This document shows positions 52,346 through 60,633 of a stretch of DNA of 64,000 nt, one piece after another. The position numbers were made by a program, and so were the translations under genes. Numbering within the stretch: position 1 is the stretch's first letter; every line of letters starts with the position of its first letter. The notes below the pieces were generated by a model, which did not search any database, was not told where the DNA came from, and worked only from the letters and a program-made list of their open reading frames with translations. The stretch spans positions 1,054,001 through 1,118,000 of the forward strand of contig CAWCVJ010000001.1 of NCBI GenBank assembly GCA_963799065.1. Reading direction: 5' to 3'. The stretch is from JAJPHW01 sp963799065. GTDB lineage: Bacteria > Acidobacteriota > Terriglobia > Terriglobales > Acidobacteriaceae.

Positions 52346-55300
52346 ATGAAATCGATGATCGCGTGGACGCCGGCAATGCATTTCAGGATTCGGAAGCGGG
52401 CGGCTGCGACCTTCATTTTCGCGGTATTCCTCTCGGGCTCGCTGGTTGCGCAAACCGCGGCCCCAGCGCCAACCCAGCCTCCGAGCCAAACTCCGACCAA
52501 TGCCACGCAAACTGCTGCGCCTGTGCAGGGGGGGACGATTCATGGAGTTGTTCGTTCCGGCAACTCGCCGATCCCGGGAGCAACCGTCACCGCGACCAAT
52601 ACCCTCACCGGAGACAAAGCCACCACTTATACCGACGTCGACGGCGGCTTCACGCTGCAAGTGGTGGCGAACGGACGCTACGTGGTTCGCAGTGAAATGC
52701 CTGCGTTCGCTGCTTCGACCCAGGAAGCGTTGATCAACGCCACCAACCGCGATGCGACCGTCACCCTTGAGCCGATTCTCGCATCGCGCGCCGCGCAGGC
52801 CGCCGACGCTCAAAAAAAACAAACGGCCGCGATCGGACGCGGCTTCCAAACATTATCGGTTTTACAGAGTGCTGCGGCTGCCGATCCCGGTAGCAGCGAC
52901 GTAGTTCCTTCCGGAATGCCAGTCCCAGGTTTCGCGAACGGAGCGACCGAATCGGTTTCGATTTCAGGCAACAACTCCAGCCCTTTCTCGACCATGAGCA
53001 GCGACGAAATGCGCGCGCGCTTCAGCGAGAATCGGGATCAGGGCGGAGGATTAGGCGGCTTCGGCGGGGGTGGTGGTTTCGGAGGAGGCAGCGGCCGCGG
53101 TGGCCCTCCGCACGGCATCTTCGGCAAGGGATTTAATTTCAACGTACCCCACGGCAGTCTCTATTACAGCATCGGCGACGCGGCTCTCAACGCCTCGCCA
53201 TATTCTTTGAATGGTCAACAGAACTCGAAAGCCGGATACGAACAGAATCGCTTCGGTGTAACTCTTGGCGGCCCATTCATGATTCCGAAGCTGTACAAAG
53301 GCAGCGACAAGATATTTTTCTTTTTCAACTACAACGGGTCGCGCGGGCAGAATCCGTTCGACCAGTTCTCCACTGTGCCCACATTGCTTGAACGGCTGGG
53401 CGATTTCTCGCAAACGAACTATACGTCCGGCGTCGACGCCGGCCAGCCAGTTCAGCTTTTCGGCAAGGGCACTGCGGGCAACAAAGTTACGCAGATCAGT
53501 CCTGTCGCGGTCGGACTACTCAATTACATTCCGCTCCCCAATCTTCCCGGAAGTGTGCAGAACTTCCACTACGTGACCTCGGCGACCAACAACAGCGACG
53601 ACTTCAATATTCGTCTCATTCGTTCGCTCGGTGGCACCAGCGCCGGGCCCTTGGCCAAGGGCCCGCGCAACAGCATCAATTTTGGCTTCCATTATCACGG
53701 CGCATCAAGCGACATTACCAATCCTTTTCCGAGCGTCGGCGGAAAAACCACAAATCGCGACTTCGATATTCCGGTGGGCTATGTGCGCACCTTCGGCAAG
53801 CTGACCAATAGTTTCCGCGTGGACTTCAACCGCAGCCGCACCGAGACGGCCAACTTGTATCAATCGAAGGACAACATCACGGGAACGCTTGGTATCAATG
53901 GAGTCTCGCAGAATCCTTTTGATTGGGGATTGCCCAGTCTTTCGTTCACTAACTTTGCCAGTCTCCAGGACACGACTCCGGAACTGCTACGCGACCAAAC
54001 GTGGAGCTTTTCCGACAACCTGATCTGGAATCGCAAAAAGCACACCTGGCGTTGGGGAGGCGATTTTCGCCGCCTTCAAGTGAACAGCGAAATCAGCACC
54101 AATGCCCGCGGCTCGTTTGTGTTCACTGGCATTAACACGGCAAGCTCGTCTGCTCCCACCACGACGGGCTACGACTTCGCTGACTTTCTGCTCGGCGACG
54201 CCCAGCAAACCTCGGTGCAATACGGGATCAATGACTATCACTTTCGAGGAAACTCCTGGGATCTTTACCTGCAGGATGAATACAAACTACGTGGGAATCT
54301 GACTCTTAACCTCGGCGTGCGTTACGAATATGTCTCGCCTTACACAGAAGTCGATAACCGAATCGCGACTCTCGATCTTTCTCCGGGAGTCCTCGATGGT
54401 TCTCCCGAAAATCTCGCGGTGAAACAAGTGCTACCTGGAGGCACCGGTCCGTACAATGGTAGGTTTCCGGACAGCTTGGTTCGTCCCGACCGCAACAATT
54501 TCGCGCCCCGTCTCGGCATAGCGTGGAAGCCGCTCTCCAAGACCGTGGTGCGTGCCGGGTATGGCATCAACTACAACACGGGCGCGTACCAGACCATCGC
54601 GCAGGACCTCGCATTTCAGCCGCCCTTCGCCATTGCCCAAACCAACATTCAGTCGACACCAGGCCAATTGACATTGCAGAACGGGTTTCCCCTTCAGCCA
54701 GGAACGACCACTAATAGCTATGCCGTCAATCCAAATTATCGGCTGGGCTATGTTCAAATTCGCAACTTGGATATTCAGCAGGAAATTCTGCCCACGCTGA
54801 TTGTCAACCTCGATTACACCGGAACCAAGGGCACCGACCTCGATATCCTTGAAGATCCGAACCGCGATTTGACAGGCATTCGGATTCCTAATACGCAAGC
54901 ATTCAACTACGAGAATTCCGTGGGCAATTTGAGCGCGAACGCCGGATCGATACGCGTACGTAAGCGCCTGCAGGCCGGAGTTTCCATCGGCGGCACTTAC
55001 ACGTTCTCTAAGTCGATCGACGATGCGTCAACGATCGGTGCGGGCGCAGGCGCGAGCACATCAGCCGGCCTAGGGGGAGGCGGCACTGGACCCGGTGGCG
55101 GAGGTGCAGGTGCGTCGAGTTCGACCTCCACCGGCAGCACTCAGGTGGCGCAGAATCCGTTTAACTTATCCGGGGAGCGCGGGCTTTCCAGCTTCAACCA
55201 AACTCATAAATGGACCGCGGACTACTTGCTCGAACTTCCGTTCGGACACGACAAGCGTTTCCTAAGCACCAATACTCCGTGGCGTGCCGTCTTCGGCGAC

Positions 55301-55741
55301 TGGCAGTGGAGCGGCGATTGGACAATTGCCTCCGGATTGCCCTTCACGCCTCGCATCTTGGGCAGTTTCAACGAAGTGAACAGCGGCACCAACGGGACCC
55401 TGCGCCCTGATCTCACGGGCGAGCCCATCGCGCTTTCGAATGGCAGCATCAATGAATGGTTTAACACCGCGGCATTTACGATGCCCCCGACGAATTCTTA
55501 CGGCAACGCGAGGCGCAACAGTATCATCGGCCCGGGAACTCGTGTCTTCGACATGGCGTGGACAAAGCTGTTTCCCCTGCGCGAATCGCGTGTGCTCGAG
55601 TTCCGCGCGCAGGCTACCAACGTTTTCAACACGCCTCAGTACGCAAGCATCGACACGTCCTCCAGCTCGCCGACGTTTGGACGTGTAATCGGTGTGGGCG
55701 CCATGCGCGCCATTACGATGAGCGCACGTTTTCGCTTCTAG
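52346..55741 (+). CDS. TonB-dependent-receptor-like outer-membrane protein with carboxypeptidase-regulatory N terminus
   Basis: 1131 residues; the mature region starts after a signal peptide, best from ATG 52376 (MHFRIRKRAAATFIFAVFLS). Residues about 62-145 form a carboxypeptidase-regulatory domain (GTIHGVVRSGNSPIPGATVT). A plug-like region contains a Gly-rich stretch near residues 230-255 (GGLGGFGGGGGFGGGSGRGG), and the rest is a beta barrel with many aromatic-ended strands, ending in SARFRF with a terminal Phe typical of BAM substrates. Acidobacterial relatives are Oar-like proteins. The imported ligand is unknown. It is followed after 6 bp by the VWA gene. Confidence 0.87.
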   Translation: MKSMIAWTPAMHFRIRKRAAATFIFAVFLSGSLVAQTAAPAPTQPPSQTPTNATQTAAPVQGGTIHGVVRSGNSPIPGATVTATNTLTGDKATTYTDVDGGFTLQVVANGRYVVRSEMPAFAASTQEALINATNRDATVTLEPILASRAAQAADAQKKQTAAIGRGFQTLSVLQSAAAADPGSSDVVPSGMPVPGFANGATESVSISGNNSSPFSTMSSDEMRARFSENRDQGGGLGGFGGGGGFGGGSGRGGPPHGIFGKGFNFNVPHGSLYYSIGDAALNASPYSLNGQQNSKAGYEQNRFGVTLGGPFMIPKLYKGSDKIFFFFNYNGSRGQNPFDQFSTVPTLLERLGDFSQTNYTSGVDAGQPVQLFGKGTAGNKVTQISPVAVGLLNYIPLPNLPGSVQNFHYVTSATNNSDDFNIRLIRSLGGTSAGPLAKGPRNSINFGFHYHGASSDITNPFPSVGGKTTNRDFDIPVGYVRTFGKLTNSFRVDFNRSRTETANLYQSKDNITGTLGINGVSQNPFDWGLPSLSFTNFASLQDTTPELLRDQTWSFSDNLIWNRKKHTWRWGGDFRRLQVNSEISTNARGSFVFTGINTASSSAPTTTGYDFADFLLGDAQQTSVQYGINDYHFRGNSWDLYLQDEYKLRGNLTLNLGVRYEYVSPYTEVDNRIATLDLSPGVLDGSPENLAVKQVLPGGTGPYNGRFPDSLVRPDRNNFAPRLGIAWKPLSKTVVRAGYGINYNTGAYQTIAQDLAFQPPFAIAQTNIQSTPGQLTLQNGFPLQPGTTTNSYAVNPNYRLGYVQIRNLDIQQEILPTLIVNLDYTGTKGTDLDILEDPNRDLTGIRIPNTQAFNYENSVGNLSANAGSIRVRKRLQAGVSIGGTYTFSKSIDDASTIGAGAGASTSAGLGGGGTGPGGGGAGASSSTSTGSTQVAQNPFNLSGERGLSSFNQTHKWTADYLLELPFGHDKRFLSTNTPWRAVFGDWQWSGDWTIASGLPFTPRILGSFNEVNSGTNGTLRPDLTGEPIALSNGSINEWFNTAAFTMPPTNSYGNARRNSIIGPGTRVFDMAWTKLFPLRESRVLEFRAQATNVFNTPQYASIDTSSSSPTFGRVIGVGAMRAITMSARFRF

Positions 55742-55747
55742 GTATTT

Positions 55748-57844
55748 ATGACGAATAGCCTCTCAACCCGCGTCATAAATGCAGCCAGGAAAGTGACGGC
55801 TCTCGTTGTTACATGGGCGATTGTTTTCGCGGCAAGTCTGCTGCCCGCGCAGCAAGGCGCCGACTACGTTTTCCATGCGCAAACGGAAGTTGTGCTGGTT
55901 AACGTCACGGCACGCGATAAGGACGGCAATCTTGTAAAAAACCTCACAGTCGGCGACTTCACCGTCAAAGAAGATGGCAAGCCCCAGCACGTTCTTTCTT
56001 TCGACCTCGAAAACACCGATACTTTGCCCGCCGCCAATGTTCCGCAGGTTCAGTTGTTGAATCTACCCAAGTCCACCACACCGTCTGCGCCGACCTCGTT
56101 CAAGCCGGAAGACTTGAAAGACCGTCGACTCATCGTGCTGTTCTTCGATCTCTCCAGCATGGAGCCCGATGAGATCGATCACTCCGCGACCGCCGCGCTC
56201 GATTACGTGAACAAGCAAATGACTCCCGCCGATCTGGTCGCAGTGGTTTCGCTCGGAAACACCATCACAGTGAACCAGGACTTCACGTCCGACCGTGACG
56301 TGCTGAAAAAGGTTTTGCAGGGCTTCAGCGCAGGATCAGGCCAGGGTTTCGAAGCGGGCAGCACCGGCACCACCGAAGGCACACAGGATACAGGCGCGTC
56401 TTTCACCGCCGACGATACCGAATACAACATTTTTAACACTGACCGGCGGCTGGAAGCGTTGCGCACCATCGCGCAGAAGCTGGAGCACATCAATCAGAAA
56501 AAATCCCTAATCTATTTTTCCAGCGGCATGGATCGCACAGGCATCGAAAATCAATCCGAGCTGCGCGCCGCGACCAATGCGGCCGTCCGCGCCAACCTGG
56601 CCATCTACACGCTAGATATTCGCGGGCTGCAAGCCATCGTGGCCGGTGGCGAGGCTCAAAATGCCAGCCTGCGCGGCACTTCAAACTACTCGGGCGCGTC
56701 CACGCTCGCTTCCTATGACTCGAACTTCGGCAGTCAGGAAACTCTTACCACGTTGTCGAACGATACCGGGGGCAAAGCCTATCTCGATTCCAACGACTTC
56801 GGCAAAGTATTTAAAGGTGTACAGGACGACACCTCAACTTATTACGTGCTCGGCTACCAGAGCACGAACTCGGCGCGCGATGGCCGCTATCGCAAAATTA
56901 CGGTCACGGTGAATCGTCCCGGACTCAAGCTCGAATTCCGCCGCGGCTACTACGCACCGTCCGACTACCAGCACCAGAATAAAGACGATCGCGAACGCCA
57001 ACTTGACGAAGAACTGGCCTCGGATTTACCCGCGACCGATTTGCCACTCTACCTCTCCGCTGGATATTTCCGCGTGGACGCCTCGAAGTTCTTTGTCCCC
57101 ATTTCGCTGGTCGTTCCTGGATCGGATATCCCCTTCGTCAGCAAGTCCGATCAGGATAAAGCCACGCTCGACGTGATCGGCGTGGTCACCGACGACAAGA
57201 AGCGCCAGGTGGGCGATCTGCGCGATACGGTGAAGTATGCGGTCAACGCTTCCGCGCAAATTAAACAGAAAAACGTTCAGTACAACAACGGCTTCCTGCT
57301 CATTCCCGGTGAGTATCACGTCAAAGTCGTCGTTCGCGAGAATCAGACTGGCCGCATGGGCTCGTTCGAGACCGACTTAACCGTGCCAGACTTATCGAAG
57401 CAGCCGATGAAGATGAGCTCGGTGATTCTGTCCAGTCAGGTGCAGGCGACTGGCAAGAAAAAGCTCAGCGACTACGATCCGCTGGCGCAGAATGGGAATG
57501 AAATTATTCCGAACGTGACTCACGTCTTCGCCAGCGGCCAGCATCTTTATCTTTATTATGAGGTCTACGATCCCGCGCAAGCCGCCGCCGTTAAGGGCGC
57601 TACGCCGGGAGACGACGTTCGTCTGCTTTCCAACGTTGCGTTCTTCCAGGGGAAAACGAAAACCTACGAGAGTCCGCTGGTGGAAGTGACGCAAGCGACC
57701 GGCAAGCAGCGCAAAGCAATCTTTCAGTTGGACATTCCGCTCGCTCAACTCAAGCCCGGCTTTTACACCTGCCAGGTCAATGTGGTGGACGATGCCGCCG
57801 GCAAATTTTTGTTCCCGCGGCTGGGGATGCTGGTTCGGCAGTAG
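55748..57844 (+). CDS. Secreted VWFA-related protein of acidobacterial type
   Basis: 698 residues. A signal peptide (TALVVTWAIVFAASLLPAQQ) leads to an N-terminal beta unit (VLVNVTARDKDGNLVKNLTV) and a von Willebrand A domain starting at LIVLFFDLSSMEPDEID, with the metal-ion-dependent adhesion site in FDLSSM; the domain ends near AYLDSNDFGKVFKGVQDD. The C-terminal 300 residues form further beta domains. This is the architecture of TIGR03436-type VWFA-related acidobacterial proteins. It directly follows the receptor-like gene and probably acts at the cell surface. Confidence 0.87.
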   Translation: MTNSLSTRVINAARKVTALVVTWAIVFAASLLPAQQGADYVFHAQTEVVLVNVTARDKDGNLVKNLTVGDFTVKEDGKPQHVLSFDLENTDTLPAANVPQVQLLNLPKSTTPSAPTSFKPEDLKDRRLIVLFFDLSSMEPDEIDHSATAALDYVNKQMTPADLVAVVSLGNTITVNQDFTSDRDVLKKVLQGFSAGSGQGFEAGSTGTTEGTQDTGASFTADDTEYNIFNTDRRLEALRTIAQKLEHINQKKSLIYFSSGMDRTGIENQSELRAATNAAVRANLAIYTLDIRGLQAIVAGGEAQNASLRGTSNYSGASTLASYDSNFGSQETLTTLSNDTGGKAYLDSNDFGKVFKGVQDDTSTYYVLGYQSTNSARDGRYRKITVTVNRPGLKLEFRRGYYAPSDYQHQNKDDRERQLDEELASDLPATDLPLYLSAGYFRVDASKFFVPISLVVPGSDIPFVSKSDQDKATLDVIGVVTDDKKRQVGDLRDTVKYAVNASAQIKQKNVQYNNGFLLIPGEYHVKVVVRENQTGRMGSFETDLTVPDLSKQPMKMSSVILSSQVQATGKKKLSDYDPLAQNGNEIIPNVTHVFASGQHLYLYYEVYDPAQAAAVKGATPGDDVRLLSNVAFFQGKTKTYESPLVEVTQATGKQRKAIFQLDIPLAQLKPGFYTCQVNVVDDAAGKFLFPRLGMLVRQ

Positions 57845-57847
57845 GGC

Positions 57848-57884
57848 TTGACGCTCGCCGCATTAGCTAATAGTATTAGCTAAT
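57848..57884 (+). promoter_or_regulatory. Promoter with twin palindromic operators for the Phd/VapC pair
   Basis: TTGACG (57848-57853), 17-bp spacer and TAGTAT (57871-57876) form a promoter whose -10 is embraced by two copies of the palindrome ATTAGCTAAT (57862-57871 and 57875-57884) spaced 3 bp. The second ends 2 bp before the ATG, so the transcript would be almost leaderless. Antitoxin autorepression at this place is expected. Confidence 0.72.
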
Positions 57885-57886
57885 CA

Positions 57887-58120
57887 ATGAAATACACTGT
57901 CCATCAGGCGAAGACCAATCTTTCTCGATTGCTGGAGGAGGCATCCAGCGGCGAGGAAGTGATTATTGCGCGGGATAAGGTGCCGGTCGCGAAACTTGTG
58001 CCGATCGGCGCGGAGCGGAAGACGCGGGTGCCGGGTAAGTTTGCCGGACAGCTTTCGCAATCCGACGACGCTTTCGATGCTCTCACTGATCGTGAGCTAA
58101 CTGAGCTCGGCTTCGAGTAA
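57887..58120 (+). CDS. Phd/YefM-family antitoxin
   Basis: 77 residues. The N-terminal MKYTVHQAKTNLSRLLEEAS and EEVIIARDKVPVAKLVPI are the Phd/YefM DNA-binding fold; the C-terminal part, AFDALTDRELTELGFE, is acidic and would wrap around the toxin. It starts at the first ATG after the palindromic operator region and precedes the PIN-domain gene by 15 bp. The expected role is to neutralise that toxin and repress the operon. Confidence 0.9.
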   Translation: MKYTVHQAKTNLSRLLEEASSGEEVIIARDKVPVAKLVPIGAERKTRVPGKFAGQLSQSDDAFDALTDRELTELGFE

Positions 58121-58135
58121 GGCGTCGTTTGGCCG

Positions 58136-58519
58136 GTGAAAATTCTCCTCGACACGCACGCGCTTTACGGGTGGTTCGGCGATTCTTCCCGCTTGTCGAA
58201 GCCGGCTTTGTCGATTCTTTCCGACTCCAGGAATGTCGTTTTAATTTCTGCGGCGACGGCCTGGGAGATGGCGATCAAAGTTAATTTGGGCAAACTCAAT
58301 GCCCTCGGACTCGTCCTGGAACTGGGCAAGCATCTGGCCGAAGAAGGCTTTGAAGAAGCGCCGATTGGCTGCAACACCGCCGTCAGAGCGGGATTGCTTC
58401 CGCTGCATCATCGCGACCCTTTTGACCGGCTGTTGGTGGCGCAAGCTCAGGAACTGAATGTGCCGATTCTCAGTTCCGATCCTTTGCTTGACCGGTACGA
58501 CGTGAAGCGCTTGTGGTGA
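58136..58519 (+). CDS. VapC-type PIN-domain toxin
   Basis: 127-residue PIN ribonuclease with a GTG start at 58136. The acidic active site is intact: Asp in ILLDTHALYGW, Glu in AATAWEMAIKV, Asp in LLPLHHRDPFDRLLVAQAQ, and the final Asp in PILSSDPLLDRYDV. Members cleave tRNA or rRNA unless bound by antitoxin. It is adjacent to a Phd-like antitoxin, a known pairing in the PIN/Phd group. The product is complete. Confidence 0.9.
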   Translation: MKILLDTHALYGWFGDSSRLSKPALSILSDSRNVVLISAATAWEMAIKVNLGKLNALGLVLELGKHLAEEGFEEAPIGCNTAVRAGLLPLHHRDPFDRLLVAQAQELNVPILSSDPLLDRYDVKRLW

Positions 58520-58839
58520 GGGATTATTTCTTAGAGGGAATCGATACCCCCCTACCCCCCTGATCTACTGGAATCAATGTGTTAGGCGAAGTGTGTTTTG
58601 TAGGCTACTGATTCCAGACAACTTAAATCTAAAATCTTAATAACAAAGGAGTTGAAGGCTGGGAGCCTTTTCGTCCTTTATTTTTTTCTTAGGAGGACTT
58701 CGCGCGCGGGATTCGCGCTCTTCGGTTGTTCGTGAAGTCTATATCCACAGTGGGGCCTGGCGAGTGAATCCGTCAAGGAAATAGTGAGGGAGCGATGCAG
58801 TTTCCCGAAACGGGAAGTCTCGGAATTAATTTCTGGAGC
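58520..58839. other. 320-bp stretch without a recognised gene
   Basis: I see no coding region. A short hairpin followed by T's lies at 58655-58671 (AAGGCT-GGG-AGCCTT), a possible weak terminator for the toxin operon. Also visible are a C-rich patch (58546-58560) and a 6-bp inverted repeat TTCCCG-AAA-CGGGAA near 58801. Confidence 0.5.
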
Positions 58840-59058
58840 TTAATTTCTCGGCGAAGAGCGCGGGCGATTGCGTTCCGCTTTATAGTCGTAGTCCGGATCG
58901 AAGTCGATGGTGCCGAAGGCTTCGAGAATGCGCCGCTGGCTGCGAAGTTCTACATATTCTTTGAGCGCGGCGGTGACGGCTTCTTTCTTGGTGCGATGTC
59001 CTCCGGCGCGACGGGCGGCCTCGATCAAAGCGTCGTCCAACGTGAGGCGGATAGGCAT
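58840..59058 (-). CDS. Orphan VapB/MetJ-type antitoxin
   Basis: 72 residues from MPIRLTLDDALIEAARRAG; the longer frame from 59076 adds six residues. The start has the ribbon-helix-helix of type II antitoxins, then GHRTKKEAVTAALKEYVELR, the VapB-like second helix, then an FGTIDFDPDYDY toxin-binding-like tail. No PIN or other toxin gene is seen downstream on the same strand (58520-58839 has no frame), so it appears to be orphaned or its partner has decayed. Confidence 0.72.
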   Translation of the reverse strand: MPIRLTLDDALIEAARRAGGHRTKKEAVTAALKEYVELRSQRRILEAFGTIDFDPDYDYKAERNRPRSSPRN

Positions 59059-59117
59059 CGTCAAAACATTTCGCATGGGGATGGGTAAGTAAACTGATTT
59101 CGTCGACGGCAGATTGA

Positions 59118-59178
59118 AAGGCTTATCGCGCTGGCATTTTCGTCCCCACCTTTACGACCGGCGTAAAGGTCGGCCGCC
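59118..59178. repeat. Hairpin-bearing repeat element, copy 1
   Basis: First of two 61-bp copies matching at about 55 of 61 positions (read by eye). It begins AAGGCTTATCGCGCTGGC and contains a hairpin made from CCTTTACG and CGTAAAGG. The second copy is at 59491-59551. Confidence 0.7.
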
Positions 59179-59257
59179 GCCAGAGTGGTGCAGCTTGCGT
59201 TGCGAGTCGGGGCGGGCGAGGCTTCCATCCATCTTCAAGGTAGGTATCGTATTGTCG

Positions 59258-59458
59258 ATGTACTCTATGCGGATACCTATGAGGACGAGAAAGAAATCGG
59301 TGCGTAAATCGGCGACTAAAGAGAAAGAAGGATTGCTGCCAAAGACGCCTCGACCGGACGGATTGGTCAGCTTCTTTGCGAAGTCTCCGCTGGCAAAGAG
59401 TGGTCGCCGTTTGAAATTGACGCGCAAGCCGGATTACGGTCGCGACATCGATTTGTAG
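59258..59458 (+). CDS. Hypothetical protein with antitoxin-like C terminus
   Basis: Up to 66 residues from ATG 59258; other starts are 59267 and 59279, and the frame extends upstream to 59114 without support. The N-terminal half is Lys/Arg rich (MRTRKKSVRKSATKEKEG). The C-terminal GLVSFFAKSPLAK and RKPDYGRDIDL resemble the toxin-binding tail of Phd-like antitoxins; the Phd DNA-binding fold is absent. It may be a remnant lying between two copies of the hairpin element. No toxin partner is adjacent. Confidence 0.45.
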   Translation: MYSMRIPMRTRKKSVRKSATKEKEGLLPKTPRPDGLVSFFAKSPLAKSGRRLKLTRKPDYGRDIDL

Positions 59459-59490
59459 CGGAAGCCGAATGTTCGTCGGCGGGGGATGCG

Positions 59491-59551
59491 AAGGCTCATC
59501 GCGCTGGCATTTCCGTCCCCACCTTTACGAAGGGCGTAAAGGTGGGCCACC
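59491..59551. repeat. Hairpin-bearing repeat element, copy 2
   Basis: Second copy, beginning AAGGCTCATCGCGCTGGC, direct orientation to copy 1. Here the stem is nearly perfect: CCACCTTTACG and CGTAAAGGTGG. It lies just before the end of the minus-strand gene at 59559. Confidence 0.7.
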
Positions 59552-59558
59552 TGTCCGT

Positions 59559-60170
59559 CTACTTATATTCCCAATGAGAAGACTTGTCAGGCCCTAGTAC
59601 CGTTTGAAATTTGAAGGTTTGGTGACGCGCGAAAATGTCGAAGTCAAGATGAAAGAAATGGTAGTTGACAATGAGTTTCAAGGTGGCTCCGCCTTGGAAG
59701 GTAAAGGGTTCAATGGTCGGGGTATAAAGCGCGCGGTCGTAGTATTCCATACACGGTATTGTGGCTCTCCCAGCATGATTCAGCCAAGAAGCAAACACTG
59801 GAATATCAAGTAGATTATCGCGCACATCTGCATCCATATGTGGGGTTGAAGCCTTGTAGCCTATTACGCAGGTCGCACTGACGTTAGCTATCGGAATGTA
59901 CCCCTCGTTAATCACCGAGAACAGTGTTTTCGAGGGATCATGCAGATCTAAGGAATCGTCGATCTGAACTGAAAGCCAAGGGTAGGCCTCGAGTAACGTT
60001 ATAAGTAGCCCGAAAACCCCGACAAAAACATAAACCCATCGCGGAATTTTCTTCAGAATGGAAAGCTTCGACTTCGATGCAAGAGGTTTGGCCGGAGGTT
60101 TTGGCAGCGCGTCTAGCCCTAACTTCTTTCGCATCCTTCGTAGCTTTCTTCTACCTTTACTGTTTGCCAT
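59559..60170 (-). CDS. Hypothetical membrane-anchored protein
   Basis: 203 residues from MANSKGRRKLRRMRKKLG; the frame from 60242 adds 24 residues and is less likely. A very basic N terminus is followed by one transmembrane segment (IPRWVYVFVGVFGLLITLLE) and a soluble part of about 130 residues with strands such as YIPIANVSATCVIGYKAS and GATLKLIVNYHFFHLDFD. The topology puts the C-terminal domain outside. I do not recognise the family. Confidence 0.7.
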   Translation of the reverse strand: MANSKGRRKLRRMRKKLGLDALPKPPAKPLASKSKLSILKKIPRWVYVFVGVFGLLITLLEAYPWLSVQIDDSLDLHDPSKTLFSVINEGYIPIANVSATCVIGYKASTPHMDADVRDNLLDIPVFASWLNHAGRATIPCMEYYDRALYTPTIEPFTFQGGATLKLIVNYHFFHLDFDIFARHQTFKFQTVLGPDKSSHWEYK

Positions 60171-60278
60171 TAATGTTAGGGATAAATTGAGCGACGCTTG
60201 CAGGGCGACTTGATGTCGACCGGGTTTATTCAGGCACCGCATGGGCGCAGTGATTCGAATTTGCCAGGTGGGCTCTGT

Positions 60279-60614
60279 CTATTCGCATTGGTCCACAAGG
60301 TTCTCCAGTGCGCCTGCCTTTGATAGGCTGTAGTCCTCGACCCACACGTTCAATCCTTCCTCAGTGGTGGCGTCGTAAATTTCGTGCATTCCGTAGGACT
60401 CGAACTCTCCGATTAGAACGTCTCCCTTGTCTGGGTCGTATCCGCCGTACCATTCGAGGAGGTCGAAACCTTTTGAGGTTGAGACGACGAAGTAATCGCA
60501 CCCGCTCATTTTGCTTGTTACGACGCCCTTGGCGGCGAATGCTTCAGTCGACGAACATGCGAAAATTAAGACTAATGTGACAAAGCTTAAAAAGGTTCTC
60601 GGGCTTATCGCCAT
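60279..60614 (-). CDS. Hypothetical exported protein
   Basis: 111 residues. A signal peptide (FLSFVTLVLIFACSSTEAFA) is followed by a compact domain with VTSKMSGCDYFVVSTSKGFD and YGGYDPDKGDVLIGEFES. There is one cysteine after the signal and another near the C terminus (LVDQCE). No homologue is recognised. It lies 19 bp after the PEGA-domain gene on the same strand, so they may be coexpressed. Confidence 0.65.
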   Translation of the reverse strand: MAISPRTFLSFVTLVLIFACSSTEAFAAKGVVTSKMSGCDYFVVSTSKGFDLLEWYGGYDPDKGDVLIGEFESYGMHEIYDATTEEGLNVWVEDYSLSKAGALENLVDQCE

Positions 60615-60633
60615 TTCTACCTACTCCTTTCAT

